64,000 nt of DNA, taken from positions 170,001 through 234,000 of the forward strand of contig NZ_CP118224.1 of the NCBI RefSeq assembly GCF_030849025.1, in the 5' to 3' direction. The notes under the pieces are model-generated. The model was not told the DNA's origin. It saw only the letters and a program-made list of their open reading frames with translations, and ran no database searches. The stretch is from Oceanimonas pelagia. Lineage in GTDB: Bacteria; Pseudomonadota; Gammaproteobacteria; Enterobacterales; Aeromonadaceae. Shown in pieces: positions 33,650 through 42,434 of this stretch (within the stretch, counting starts at the first letter, position 1; each line of letters begins with the position of its first letter). The position numbers and the translations under genes are program-made.

Positions 33650-35074
33650 ATGGATATGGTCAACAACACTCAGGCGGACTTCCGCCAGCCGGCCAAGGCC
33701 GATACCGTGCTGGATCGTTACGATCCCAGCTATGATCCCCTGGTGGCCGCCACGCCCGGACGGGGTCAGCAGTATGCGCCCACCTACTGGGTGGCCACTG
33801 CCGGAACGCCGCCGGAGGATGATGGCCCCGTGACCGGTGACATGGATGTGGATGTGGTGATCATCGGCAGTGGCTTTACCGGCCTGTCCGCCGCCCTGCA
33901 CCTGGCCAAGGAGCACGGCATCAAGGCCACCGTGCTGGAGGCCAACCAGGTGAGCTGGGGCTGTACCAGCCGCAACGGCGGCCAGGCCCAGAACGCCTCG
34001 GGCCGGCTGACCCGCTCCCAGTGGATCAAGCGCTGGGGGCTGAGCACCGCCCGCAAAATGCACGACGAGGTGCAGGAAGGCTTTGACACCTTCAAAAACC
34101 TGATCAAGGAAGGCAACATTGACTGTGATCCCCAGACCGGCGGACACCTGTATATTGCCCACCGCGACAAGGCCATGCGCAAGCTGGAGGCAGAAGCCAG
34201 GGTGCTGCGGGAGCAGTTCGGCTATGAAACCGAACTGCTCGACAAGGCCACCCTCAGCCGCGACTACGTCAACGAGGCAGAAGCGGTGGGCGCCATGCAC
34301 GAGCCGGAAGGCATTGGCGTGCATCCGCTCAAGCTGGCCCACGGTTACCATCGCATGGCCCGGGAGCTGGGTGCCACCATACATCCGTCCAGTCCGGTGC
34401 TGGGCTGGGAAACCATCAATGGCGTGCATCACATCAAGACCCCGGGCGGCACGGTGCGGGCGCGGGCGGTGGGCGTGGCTACCGGGGGATATACTTCCCA
34501 GGGGCTGCATGCCAGCCTGAACAGCAAGATCATGCCCATTCTGTCGAACTCGCTGGTGACCCGGCCGCTGACCGAGCGCGAGATTGCCGAGTGCAACTTC
34601 AGAACCAATGAAGTGATCACCGACACCCGGACCCTGCGCTACTACTATCGCAAGCTGCCCGACAACCGGGTGCAGATCGGCAGCCGCAGCTCCATTACCG
34701 GCGCCGATGCCCACAACCCCAGGCACCTGCAAATGCTGATCGACGGCCTGCATCGCAAGTTTCCGCCGCTCAAGGGCATTCAGATCGACTACTCCTGGTG
34801 GGGGTGGGTGGATGTCAGCCACGACATGATGCCGCGCATCTACCAGCCCGACGACAGGGAGCAGATTTTCTATGCCCTGGGCTACGGCGGTAACGGCGTC
34901 ATGTTCTCGGCCCATGCCGGCCGGCGTATGGCCCAGCGCATTGCCGGCATTCGCGAAGGCTTTGAGCTGCCCATTTACAACTCGCCGCTGCCGGGGCACC
35001 TGTTCGCACCCTTCCGCCGGCTGGGGCAGCGCATGCTCTACCACTGGTATCATTTGCGTGACGAAGTACTGTAA
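33650..35074 (+). CDS. tauY: Taurine dehydrogenase large subunit, FAD-dependent
   Basis: The 474-aa DAO-family flavoprotein has the FAD dinucleotide motif VVIIGSGFTGLSAALHLA (about residues 66-83), a second flavin segment SWGCTSRNGGQAQNAS, and a C-terminal GYGGNGVMFSAHAGRR. Taurine dehydrogenase oxidatively deaminates taurine to sulfoacetaldehyde and ammonium, passing electrons to the respiratory chain. The protein family also contains gamma-glutamylputrescine oxidases, so the substrate assignment rests on context (tauX, tauR, xsc, pta, TRAP genes). Confidence 0.82.
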   Translation: MDMVNNTQADFRQPAKADTVLDRYDPSYDPLVAATPGRGQQYAPTYWVATAGTPPEDDGPVTGDMDVDVVIIGSGFTGLSAALHLAKEHGIKATVLEANQVSWGCTSRNGGQAQNASGRLTRSQWIKRWGLSTARKMHDEVQEGFDTFKNLIKEGNIDCDPQTGGHLYIAHRDKAMRKLEAEARVLREQFGYETELLDKATLSRDYVNEAEAVGAMHEPEGIGVHPLKLAHGYHRMARELGATIHPSSPVLGWETINGVHHIKTPGGTVRARAVGVATGGYTSQGLHASLNSKIMPILSNSLVTRPLTEREIAECNFRTNEVITDTRTLRYYYRKLPDNRVQIGSRSSITGADAHNPRHLQMLIDGLHRKFPPLKGIQIDYSWWGWVDVSHDMMPRIYQPDDREQIFYALGYGGNGVMFSAHAGRRMAQRIAGIREGFELPIYNSPLPGHLFAPFRRLGQRMLYHWYHLRDEVL

Positions 35075-35109
35075 ATTGGCATTTCATTGTTAACAATGCT
35101 TTTACTTTT

Positions 35110-35147
35110 CCGCCCTGTGAGTTAAAACAATTTTACTCACAGGGCGG
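35110..35147. promoter_or_regulatory. Perfect 13-bp inverted repeat between tauY and tauR
   Basis: CCGCCCTGTGAGT (35110-35122) and ACTCACAGGGCGG (35135-35147) flank an AT-rich 12-nt loop (TAAAACAATTTT). Neither strand has a T run after the stem, so it is not a standard terminator. It could be an operator for tauR or a 3' mRNA stabiliser for tauXY. Confidence 0.6.
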
Positions 35148-35198
35148 ACCGCATGTTCCCGCCAGACGAACCCGACTCGCTGACAGGAAAGCCTTTTC

Positions 35199-36665
35199 AT
35201 GTTTCAGTTGTTCCACCTTTCCACCGAAAAAAACACCAGCCTGCAACAACAGCTGCGCGAGCAGATCGCCGCCGCCATTCTCAATGGCAACATTCCCCTT
35301 GACACCCCGCTGCCGTCCAGCCGCAAGCTGGCCAAGCAGCTCAGCATTGCCCGCAATACCGTGGTGCTGGCCTATGAGCACCTGCTCGACGACGGCTACC
35401 TGCTGGCCAAAGAGCGCAGCGGCTATTTCGTCAATCCGGAGATTCTGTCAAAGCGCCCCGAGCTGCCGGCGGAAAAGGCACCGGTTACCGAGGGCACGCC
35501 GCCGGACTGGCGCCGCAAGCTCAAGCTGCACCCCAGCGAGCAACACAACATCAGCAAGCCCAGAGACTGGCAGAAGTACCCCTATTCCTTTATCTACGGC
35601 CAGTTCGATCCCACCCTGTTTCCCAGCAACAACTGGCGCGAGTGCTGCCGCGATGCGGTGAGCATTCCGGCCATTCGCGACTGGGCGTCCGACAGTTTTG
35701 ACAACGACGACCCCTTGCTGATCGAGCAGATCCGCACCCGGCTGTTGCCCCGGCGCGGCGTCTGGGCATCGGCGGAGCAGATCCTGGTCACCGTGGGCGC
35801 CCAGCAGGCGCTGTATCTGCTGGCCAAGCTGCTGCTCGACAAGGACAGCACCATCGGTATTGAGGATCCGGGCTACGTCGACATTCGCAATATCGCCACC
35901 ATGAACCCGGCCCGGGTACGGCCGCTGCCGGTGGATGAGCAGGGGCTGGTCATCGATGACAGACTGGCCGGCTGTGACCTGGTGTACACCACCCCCAGCC
36001 ACCAGTGTCCGACCACGGTGACCATGCCCCTGGAGCGGCGCTTTGCCCTGCTGGAGCAGGCCAGCGCGCAGGATTTCCTGATCATCGAGGATGACTACGA
36101 GAGCGAGACCAACTTCAAGGCCAACCCCACACCGGCACTGAAGAGCCTGGATCGCAATGATCGGGTGCTCTATGTGGGCAGCCTGTCCAAGACGCTGGCG
36201 CCGGGGCTGCGGCTGGGTTACCTGGTGGGGCCGGCGGAGCTGATCCGCGAGGCCCGGGCCCTGCGCCGGTTGATGCTGCGCCACCCGGCCGCCAACAACC
36301 AGCGCTCGGTGGCGCTGTTTCTGGAGCGGGGCTACCACGATGCCCTGATCATGAATCTGGCCAAGGCCTATGAGGCACGCTGGCAGGAAATGGGCGCGGC
36401 GCTGGATGAATTGCTGCCCAGCTCCAGCCGCCAGCCCGGTTTTGGCGGCTCCTGTTACTGGGTGCGGGGGCCGGAAGGCCTCGACAGTCGCATTTTGCGC
36501 AAGGAGGCGGCGGATCGGGGCATATTGATCGAGCCCGGGGATATTCATTTCTTCGGCGATGAAGTGCCGCTTAACTATTTCCGGCTGGGCTATTCCTCCA
36601 TCGCCGCCGAGCGCATTCGCCCCGGCATTGAAGCCCTGGTGGCGCTGATCCGGGATATGACCTGA
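35199..36665 (+). CDS. tauR: MocR-type (GntR/aminotransferase fusion) taurine regulator
   Basis: The 488-aa protein has an N-terminal GntR winged HTH (LPSSRKLAKQLSIARNTVVL) joined to a PLP-binding aminotransferase-like domain (about residues 110-480). The PLP Lys lies in YVGSLSKTLAPGLRLGY and the PLP-phosphate/Asp region in IIEDDYESE. MocR regulators of this type (TauR) activate taurine genes in the presence of taurine. Its location between tauXY and tauZ-xsc supports this assignment over PdxR or GabR. Seven tandem boxes in this window are its likely targets. Confidence 0.85.
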   Translation: MFQLFHLSTEKNTSLQQQLREQIAAAILNGNIPLDTPLPSSRKLAKQLSIARNTVVLAYEHLLDDGYLLAKERSGYFVNPEILSKRPELPAEKAPVTEGTPPDWRRKLKLHPSEQHNISKPRDWQKYPYSFIYGQFDPTLFPSNNWRECCRDAVSIPAIRDWASDSFDNDDPLLIEQIRTRLLPRRGVWASAEQILVTVGAQQALYLLAKLLLDKDSTIGIEDPGYVDIRNIATMNPARVRPLPVDEQGLVIDDRLAGCDLVYTTPSHQCPTTVTMPLERRFALLEQASAQDFLIIEDDYESETNFKANPTPALKSLDRNDRVLYVGSLSKTLAPGLRLGYLVGPAELIREARALRRLMLRHPAANNQRSVALFLERGYHDALIMNLAKAYEARWQEMGAALDELLPSSSRQPGFGGSCYWVRGPEGLDSRILRKEAADRGILIEPGDIHFFGDEVPLNYFRLGYSSIAAERIRPGIEALVALIRDMT

Positions 36666-36692
36666 TAAAGAAAGCCCCGCATTCGCGGGGCT
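36664..36692 (-). terminator. tauZ terminator between convergent tauR and tauZ
   Basis: AGCCCCGC and GCGGGGCT form a hairpin followed on the minus strand by TTTCTTT. It lies between the convergent 3' ends of tauR and tauZ. Confidence 0.75.
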
Positions 36693-36724
36693 AAAAATAG
36701 CAAGGCTAATAAAAAGAAGGAATA

Positions 36725-37765
36725 TCAGCCCATCAGCAGCAGGTAGGCGATCACCAGCAGGGCGATAAAGGCGGTTTCCAGCACCACCAGCAGCACCGGT
36801 TTCCAGCCCACCGACAGAATGTCCTTGAGCTGGGTGCGCACGCCCAGGGCGGCAATGGCGGTGAGCAGCAGCCAGGATGAACTGCCGGCCAGGGGCTGGG
36901 CGATGTCCTGGGGAATCCATCCCAGGCTGTTGAGCACGAACAGCACCACAAAGCCAATCAGAAACCCGGGAATGGCCACTCGGCTGCCACTGCCGTTTTC
37001 GCCCTTTTGGCTGGCGGCGCGACGGATCAGAATGCCGATGGTCATCACGATGGGCACCAGCATGGCCACCCGCAGCAGCTTCACAAAGGTACTGAGGTCA
37101 CCCACCTCGGCGGACATGCTGTAACCGGCGCCCACCACCTGGGCCACGTCGTGAATGGTGGCGCCGATAAACAGGCCGGCTTCCTGCTCCGACAGGCCCA
37201 GCGCTTCGCTGATCATGGGGTAGAAAATCATCGCCAGGGTGCTGAGGGTGGTGACGCTGATCACGGTAAACAGGGTGTCGCGCTTGGCCTGCTCGCTCTG
37301 GGGCAGCACACTGCTGATGGCCATGGCCGCCGAGGCGCCGCAAATGGCCACCGAGCCACCGGTGAGGGTGCCGAACTCCTTTGAAAAGCCCAGCCAGCGC
37401 GCCATGATCACACCAAAGCAGATGGTCAGCACCACCGCGGAGCACACCATCAGCATGGGTTGCCAGCCAAGCGTAAGCACGTCGCCAAAGGTGATGCGCA
37501 GGCCCAGCAGGGCCACGCCCAGGCGCAGCACGGTTTTGGCCGACAGCTCCAGGCCGGGGGCGCACTGGGTTTCATGGCTGAGAAAATTGAAGGCCAGCCC
37601 CAGCAGCAGGGCCATCAGCATGGCGGGAGCGCCGTAATGCTGAGACAGAAAACTGGCGGCAATGCCGATGGTGGCGGCCACGCAAATGCCGGGAAAATAG
37701 CGTTTGCGGGTGCCGTCGAGGCGGTGCAGCAGGCCCATTACCGGAGAGTGGGTGTCGGCAGCCAT
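36725..37765 (-). CDS. tauZ: Putative sulfate/sulfite exporter, YeiH/TauZ family (UPF0324)
   Basis: The 346-aa protein has about ten membrane segments and the family motifs GVALLGLRITFGDVL, GGSVAICGASAAMAI and IGATIHDVAQVVGAGYSMS. Members next to taurine or sulfonate genes (TauZ) are proposed to export sulfate or sulfite released by Xsc. ATG 37765 has CGGAGGA 8 nt upstream. The gene is divergent from a LysR regulator, as yeiH is from yeiE. Anion specificity is inferred. Confidence 0.85.
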   Translation of the reverse strand: MAADTHSPVMGLLHRLDGTRKRYFPGICVAATIGIAASFLSQHYGAPAMLMALLLGLAFNFLSHETQCAPGLELSAKTVLRLGVALLGLRITFGDVLTLGWQPMLMVCSAVVLTICFGVIMARWLGFSKEFGTLTGGSVAICGASAAMAISSVLPQSEQAKRDTLFTVISVTTLSTLAMIFYPMISEALGLSEQEAGLFIGATIHDVAQVVGAGYSMSAEVGDLSTFVKLLRVAMLVPIVMTIGILIRRAASQKGENGSGSRVAIPGFLIGFVVLFVLNSLGWIPQDIAQPLAGSSSWLLLTAIAALGVRTQLKDILSVGWKPVLLVVLETAFIALLVIAYLLLMG

Positions 37766-37907
37766 GGGAGTTCCTCCGAGAAGCAAGACATAGGTATGAA
37801 TGTTGCTGTTATGTTATTGATGATGGTGTCGGGCGAGCCAATGCCGTTTTCGGCCATCACGGTTACTTTTTTGCATAGGCGCTATTTTCACAGACAAGGA
37901 CGCATTG

Positions 37908-38804
37908 ATGGAAACCAAATGGCTGCATGATTTTATCGCGTTGAGTGAGCAGGGCAGCTTTTCCCGGGCGGCGGAAAGCCGCTTTGTCACCCAGCCCGCC
38001 TTCAGCCGGCGCATTCGCTCGCTGGAAAACTGGCTGGGGGTGGCACTGGTGTGCCGCAACCGCTATCCGCTGGCACTGACTCCGGCGGGCGAGGCCTTTC
38101 TGGAACAGGCCCGCCAGTTGCTGGCCCAGATCTACGGCATACGCAGCCAGCTGCGCCTGAGCCAGCAGCAGACCCCGGGCCTGAGCCTGATCACCCAGCC
38201 GGCGCTGGCGGTGACCTTTTTTCCCGCCTGGCTGCACCGGCTGCGTCCGGCCCTGGGCGAGGGCCTGGTGCGGCTGAACACCGGTCATTACCACGAGGCC
38301 ATGGAGCAGTTTCTGGCCGGAGCGGTGGACTTTCTGCTGTGCTTTGCCGAGTCTGACGGCGCCGAGGCGCTGCAGCGCCCGGACGTGGAGCGGCTGCAAG
38401 TGGGCCAGGACCGGCTGGTGCTGGTAAGCGCCACCGACGAGCGGGGCGCGGCCCGGTTTCGGCTGGATGACGACCGGCCCCTGCCGCTGTTGCTGTACCC
38501 CGCTGATGCCTTTCTCGGTGCCCTGATCCAGCGCCAGTGTCTGCCGGAGCTGGGGGAGCGCCCCTGGCTGCCGGTGTGTGAAAATGCCCTGGGCGAGGGG
38601 CTCAAGGCCCAGTTGCTGCAGGGGGAAGGCGCGGCCTTTCTGCCCGAAAGCCTGGTGCGTGACGAGCTGGCAAGCCATCGGGTGGTGGCACTTTCCGGGG
38701 TGCGCACCCTGGAGCTCAACATCGAGCTGTGCCGGCTGGGCGAACCCCGTTCAACGCTCGCCGGGCGCTTCTGGCAGCAAAGCCGTTTACAGGCCGGCGG
38801 CTGA
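37908..38804 (+). CDS. LysR family regulator (HypT/YeiE-like)
   Basis: The 298-aa protein has a LysR HTH (SFSRAAESRFVTQPAFSRRI) and a substrate-binding domain. The METKWLHDF start resembles the HypT/QseD group rather than CysB. It is divergent from tauZ, so it probably controls that exporter, perhaps in response to sulfite. ATG is 3 nt after an in-frame TTG; AAGGA lies 9 nt upstream of the ATG. The ligand cannot be read from the sequence. Confidence 0.82.
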   Translation: METKWLHDFIALSEQGSFSRAAESRFVTQPAFSRRIRSLENWLGVALVCRNRYPLALTPAGEAFLEQARQLLAQIYGIRSQLRLSQQQTPGLSLITQPALAVTFFPAWLHRLRPALGEGLVRLNTGHYHEAMEQFLAGAVDFLLCFAESDGAEALQRPDVERLQVGQDRLVLVSATDERGAARFRLDDDRPLPLLLYPADAFLGALIQRQCLPELGERPWLPVCENALGEGLKAQLLQGEGAAFLPESLVRDELASHRVVALSGVRTLELNIELCRLGEPRSTLAGRFWQQSRLQAGG

Positions 38805-38828
38805 GCCGGTCGATCCCATTTTTTTAAC

Positions 38829-38864
38829 GCTGGCGTAACATGGGTGGCAAAACTGGCCCTATGT
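38829..38864 (+). promoter_or_regulatory. Tandem TauR-type box upstream of xsc
   Basis: TGGCGTAAC (38831) and TGGCCCTAT (38854) are direct repeats with 23-bp spacing; the second copy reads AAACTGGCCCTATG. The site lies about 200 nt before xsc, leaving a long leader that includes a weak TCAAAG/CTTTGA inverted repeat (38906-38938). Confidence 0.72.
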
Positions 38865-39055
38865 TCCCTTGCCCCCCCTTCCTAAGCTGTTTCCCAAGCG
38901 AGCCGTCAAAGTCCCTGTGTGGCTTTGAGGCCTGCTCGTCATAACAAACGCAAACGTACCGGTTGCCGAACAGAAAACGGAACATTGAACTCAACCCAAC
39001 CGAGGGGGATGGCTTCAGGCCGCCACCAACGGGAAACAGCAAAAGGAAGACAGCT

Positions 39056-40819
39056 ATGCCACGTATGACTCCCAGTGAAGCTTTGGTCGAAACCCTGGCG
39101 GCCAACGGTGTTACCGACGTTTTCGGTATCATGGGCTCTGCCTTTATGGATGCCATGGACATCTTCGCCCCCGCCGGCATTCGCCTGATCCCCACGGTGC
39201 ACGAGCAGGGCGCCGGACACATGGCCGACGGCTATGCCCGGGTCAGCGGTCGCCACGGTGTGTGTATCGCCCAGAACGGCCCCGGCATCACCAACTTCGT
39301 GACCGCCATCGCCGCCGCCTACTGGGCCCACAGCCCGGTGGTGTGCATCACCCCGGAAACCGGCTCCATGACCCAGGGGCTGGGCGGCTTCCAGGAAGCG
39401 CAGCAGCTGCCCTTCTTTGAAACCATCACCAAATACCAGGGCCATGTGGCCAACCCGGCGCGCATGGCCGAGTTTACCGCCCGCTGCTTTGATCGCGCCA
39501 TGCTGGAAAACGGCCCGACCCAGCTCAACATTCCGCGGGACTTCTTCTACGGCGACATCAACGTGGAAATCCCTGAGCCGATCCGCATTGAACGCGGCGC
39601 CGGCGGCGAGCAGAGCCTGCAGCAGGCCGCCGCCCTGCTGGCCGAGGCCCAGTTCCCGGTGATCATCTCCGGTGGCGGCGTGGTCATGGCCGACGCGGTG
39701 GAAGAGTGCAAGGCCCTGGCCGAGTACCTGGGCGCTCCCGTGGTCAACAGCTACCTGCACAACGACTCCTTCCCCGCCAGCCACCCGCTGTGGTGTGGTC
39801 CCCTGGGCTATCAGGGCTCCAAGGCCGGCATGAAGCTGATTTCCCGTGCCGACGTGGTGCTGGCCCTGGGTACCCGCCTCGGTCCGTTCGGTACCCTGCC
39901 GCAGCACGGCCTGGACTACTGGCCGAAGGAAGCCAAGGTTATTCAGGTGGACTGCGACGCCAAGATGCTGGGCCTGGTCAAGAAGATCTCCGTGGGCGTG
40001 TGCGGCGATGCCAAGGCCGCCGCCGTGTCGATTCTGGAGCGTCTGCAGAACCTGAACGTGGCCTGTCTGGAGAACAAGGGCGCCCGCGCCAGCGAAATTG
40101 CCGCCGAGAAGCAGGCCTGGGAAGACGAGCTGGATCAGTGGATCCACGAGAAGGACGACTACTCCCTCGACATGATCGCCGAGCAGTCGGAAGAGGAAGG
40201 CAGCTACCTGCACCCGCGTCAGGTGCTGCGCGAGCTGGAAAAGGCCATGCCCGAAGACGTGATGGTGTCCACCGACATCGGCAACATCAACTCCGTGGCC
40301 AACAGCTACCTGCGTTTCGAGAAGCCGCGCTCCTTCTTTGCCGCCATGAGCTTCGGCAACTGCGGTTACGCCCTGCCCACCATCATCGGTGCCAAGACCG
40401 CCGCGCCTCATCGCCCGGCCGTGTCCTACGCCGGTGACGGCGCCTGGGGCATGTCCATGATGGAAATCATGACCTGTGTGCGCGAGAACATTCCGGTCAC
40501 TTCCATCGTGTTCCACAACCGCCAGTGGGGTGCCGAGAAGAAGAACCAGGTCGACTTCTACAACCGCCGCTTCGTGGCCGGTGACCTGGAAAACCCGAGC
40601 TTTGCCGACATCGCCCGCGCCATGGGTGCCGAAGGGGTGACCGTCGACAAGCTGGAAGACGTGGGACCCGCCCTCAAGGCCGCCATTGAGCGCCAGATGG
40701 AAGAAGGCAAGACCACCGTCATTGAAATCATGTGTACCCGCGAGCTGGGCGACCCCTTCCGTCGTGACGCCCTGTCCAAGCCGGTACGTCACCTGGATAA
40801 GTACAAAGACTATTGCTGA
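39056..40819 (+). CDS. xsc: Sulfoacetaldehyde acetyltransferase
   Basis: The 587-aa TPP enzyme desulfonates sulfoacetaldehyde with phosphate to sulfite and acetyl phosphate. The TPP-activating Glu is in TVHEQGAGHMADGYARV, and the TPP/Mg motif starts AGDGAWGMSMMEIMTC and closes at the Asn in VFHNRQWG. Length and the MPRMTPSEALVETLAANGV start are typical of Xsc and separate it from acetolactate synthase. AAGGAAG lies upstream. A hairpin terminator or attenuator separates it from pta. Confidence 0.96.
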   Translation: MPRMTPSEALVETLAANGVTDVFGIMGSAFMDAMDIFAPAGIRLIPTVHEQGAGHMADGYARVSGRHGVCIAQNGPGITNFVTAIAAAYWAHSPVVCITPETGSMTQGLGGFQEAQQLPFFETITKYQGHVANPARMAEFTARCFDRAMLENGPTQLNIPRDFFYGDINVEIPEPIRIERGAGGEQSLQQAAALLAEAQFPVIISGGGVVMADAVEECKALAEYLGAPVVNSYLHNDSFPASHPLWCGPLGYQGSKAGMKLISRADVVLALGTRLGPFGTLPQHGLDYWPKEAKVIQVDCDAKMLGLVKKISVGVCGDAKAAAVSILERLQNLNVACLENKGARASEIAAEKQAWEDELDQWIHEKDDYSLDMIAEQSEEEGSYLHPRQVLRELEKAMPEDVMVSTDIGNINSVANSYLRFEKPRSFFAAMSFGNCGYALPTIIGAKTAAPHRPAVSYAGDGAWGMSMMEIMTCVRENIPVTSIVFHNRQWGAEKKNQVDFYNRRFVAGDLENPSFADIARAMGAEGVTVDKLEDVGPALKAAIERQMEEGKTTVIEIMCTRELGDPFRRDALSKPVRHLDKYKDYC

Positions 40820-40826
40820 CAGGTAC

Positions 40827-40852
40827 GGCTGCCCGCTCCGGGCAGCCTTTTT
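40827..40852 (+). terminator. Hairpin terminator or attenuator between xsc and pta
   Basis: GGCTGCCCG and CGGGCAGCC form a 9-bp stem with a 3-nt loop and TTTTT. It would reduce pta expression relative to xsc if the two are co-transcribed. Confidence 0.75.
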
Positions 40853-40952
40853 GCCCGGTCGCCCGCGGCCGGGTCTTTTCAGCAAGCCAACCCAATCCCG
40901 TTTGCCGAGCGGTATTCGGTTGTCTACTGATCACGTCAAAGGGAATTCAGTG

Positions 40953-41906
40953 ATGCTCAATACCAATCCGAAGGAATGTCCACCCCACCTGCTGGCGCAG
41001 GCACGGCAATACCCGGCCGTGAGCACGGTTGTTATCAATCCGGTCAACCGGGTGTCGCTGGCCAGTGCTCGCATGGCGCAGGACGAAGGCTTGATTATTC
41101 CCGTGCTGGTGGGCGATGAGGCCCGGATGCGGGAAGAAGCCGCGCTCATGGGCTGGGATCTGGCCGGCGTGCGGCTGGTGGATGCCAGCGACGAGGCCGA
41201 GGCCGCCCGTCTGGGCGTGGCCCTGGTCAGTCAGGGCGAGGCCGACGCCATCATGAAGGGTCATGTTCATACCGACGTGCTGCTGCGGGCGGTGCTTAAC
41301 CGTGCCGCCGGGCTGCGCACCGACAGCCGCCTGAGCCATGTGTTTCACATGACGGTGCCGGGCAGCTGCCGGGCGCTGTGCATCACCGATGCGGTGATCA
41401 ACGTGCAGCCCGGGGTGCTCGACAAGCTGCATATTGCCCGTAACGCCATTGAGCTGTTGCACGCCCTGGGCTGCGACGAGCCGAGGGTAGCGCTGCTGTC
41501 GGGCACCGAAGAAGTCAGCAAGGCCATGCCGTCCAGCCAGGATGCCGCCGAGCTGGTCAAGCTGGCGGCCATGGGGGCTTTGCCCGGCGCCGTGGTGGAA
41601 GGGCCGCTGGCGTTCGACAACGCCGTGTCCCGGGAAGCGGCCGAGATCAAGGGCATCTCCGGAAAGGTACCGGGCGAGGCCGACATTTTGCTGGTGCCCA
41701 ATCTGGAGTCGGGCAATTTTCTGTTCAAGCAGATGGTGTACTTCATGGGGGCCACCGCCGCCGGCCTGGTGCTGGGGGCCCGCGTACCGATCATTCTTAC
41801 CTCCCGCGCCGATCCGCCCGAGGCCAGGCTGGCGTCCTGCGCCCTGGCCAGTATCGTGCATCACAACCGCAGCGCCGTTGCCCCGGCAGTCCGTGCCACC
41901 GCCTGA
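40953..41906 (+). CDS. pta: Phosphate acetyltransferase (PTA/PTB family)
   Basis: The 317-aa enzyme converts acetyl phosphate from Xsc to acetyl-CoA. ADAIMKGHVHTDVLLRAVL and the C-terminal LESGNFLFKQMVYFMGATAAGLVLGA are typical of the short phosphotransacetylase/phosphotransbutyrylase form often found next to xsc. AAAGGGA precedes the ATG. The frame that extends upstream of 40953 is not coding. A 97-aa gene follows 16 nt later. Confidence 0.93.
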   Translation: MLNTNPKECPPHLLAQARQYPAVSTVVINPVNRVSLASARMAQDEGLIIPVLVGDEARMREEAALMGWDLAGVRLVDASDEAEAARLGVALVSQGEADAIMKGHVHTDVLLRAVLNRAAGLRTDSRLSHVFHMTVPGSCRALCITDAVINVQPGVLDKLHIARNAIELLHALGCDEPRVALLSGTEEVSKAMPSSQDAAELVKLAAMGALPGAVVEGPLAFDNAVSREAAEIKGISGKVPGEADILLVPNLESGNFLFKQMVYFMGATAAGLVLGARVPIILTSRADPPEARLASCALASIVHHNRSAVAPAVRATA

Positions 41907-41922
41907 ACAAGGAGACCACCAA

Positions 41923-42216
41923 ATGCGCCTGAGTCGTTACGGATTTATCGTGAAAGCTCCGGATCTGGAGCTGTTCAAGCATCACGGCCGGATCAAGAGC
42001 GAGGGCTTTGATCTGGCGGTGTCCGGCGTCAGCACCCTGGAGGAAGCCATTATGGCCGCTCAGGAAATGCTGACCCGCCGCATTGAACTGATCGAGCTGT
42101 GCGGTGGTTTCACCGCCGAGGAAGAAGCGGCGATCCGCGAGGCGATCAACGATCATGTGCCTCTTGGCCGCGCCGTTACCCGCCCCGAGGACCAGGATCG
42201 CGTCCAGTGGGGATGA
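41923..42216 (+). CDS. Small conserved protein of unknown function in the xsc-pta unit
   Basis: The 97-aa acidic protein starts MRLSRYGFIVKAPDLELFKH, has no signal peptide or membrane segment and no Cys cluster (one Cys in IELCGGFTAEEE). The predicted mix is a beta strand followed by helices around residues 38-55 and 65-75. It resembles the DUF6506 group, but I cannot confirm this. AAGGAGACCACCAA precedes the ATG, and a terminator follows, so it ends the xsc-pta transcript. A role in sulfoacetaldehyde handling is only inferred. Confidence 0.7.
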   Translation: MRLSRYGFIVKAPDLELFKHHGRIKSEGFDLAVSGVSTLEEAIMAAQEMLTRRIELIELCGGFTAEEEAAIREAINDHVPLGRAVTRPEDQDRVQWG

Positions 42217-42241
42217 CCCAGCCGCTTCACTTCATTCTTAT

Positions 42242-42266
42242 ACCGGGCGAAAGCCCGGTTTTTTTA
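42242..42266 (+). terminator. xsc-pta operon terminator
   Basis: ACCGGGC-GAAA-GCCCGGT hairpin followed by seven T residues. Confidence 0.9.
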
Positions 42267-42351
42267 TTGGGTAATGCACCGGTGACGGCGGTGGTCCACC
42301 CCCCCGTTATTGCCGTGAACAGGGGAGTCCGGGAGCAGTGGCGGTGGATGG

Positions 42352-42369
42352 CCCCCGCCTTAGCGGGGG
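42352..42369. repeat. REP-like GC palindrome
   Basis: CCCCCGC-CTTA-GCGGGGG lies in the gap 42267-42434 between convergent transcripts. Very similar elements occur near 58401 and 58436. No gene is visible in the gap. Confidence 0.5.
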
Positions 42370-42434
42370 ACGTAGCTGGTGAGTTTCGGGGGTGACGTCG
42401 GGAGTTGCGGGGGGACCCCCGTCCGGGAAAAGGA

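Noticed and set aside
38906-38938. Inverted repeat TCAAAG/CTTTGA in the xsc leader as an operator
   Set aside because: Only six clean base pairs with a 21-nt gap; too weak compared with the tandem TauR-type box upstream.
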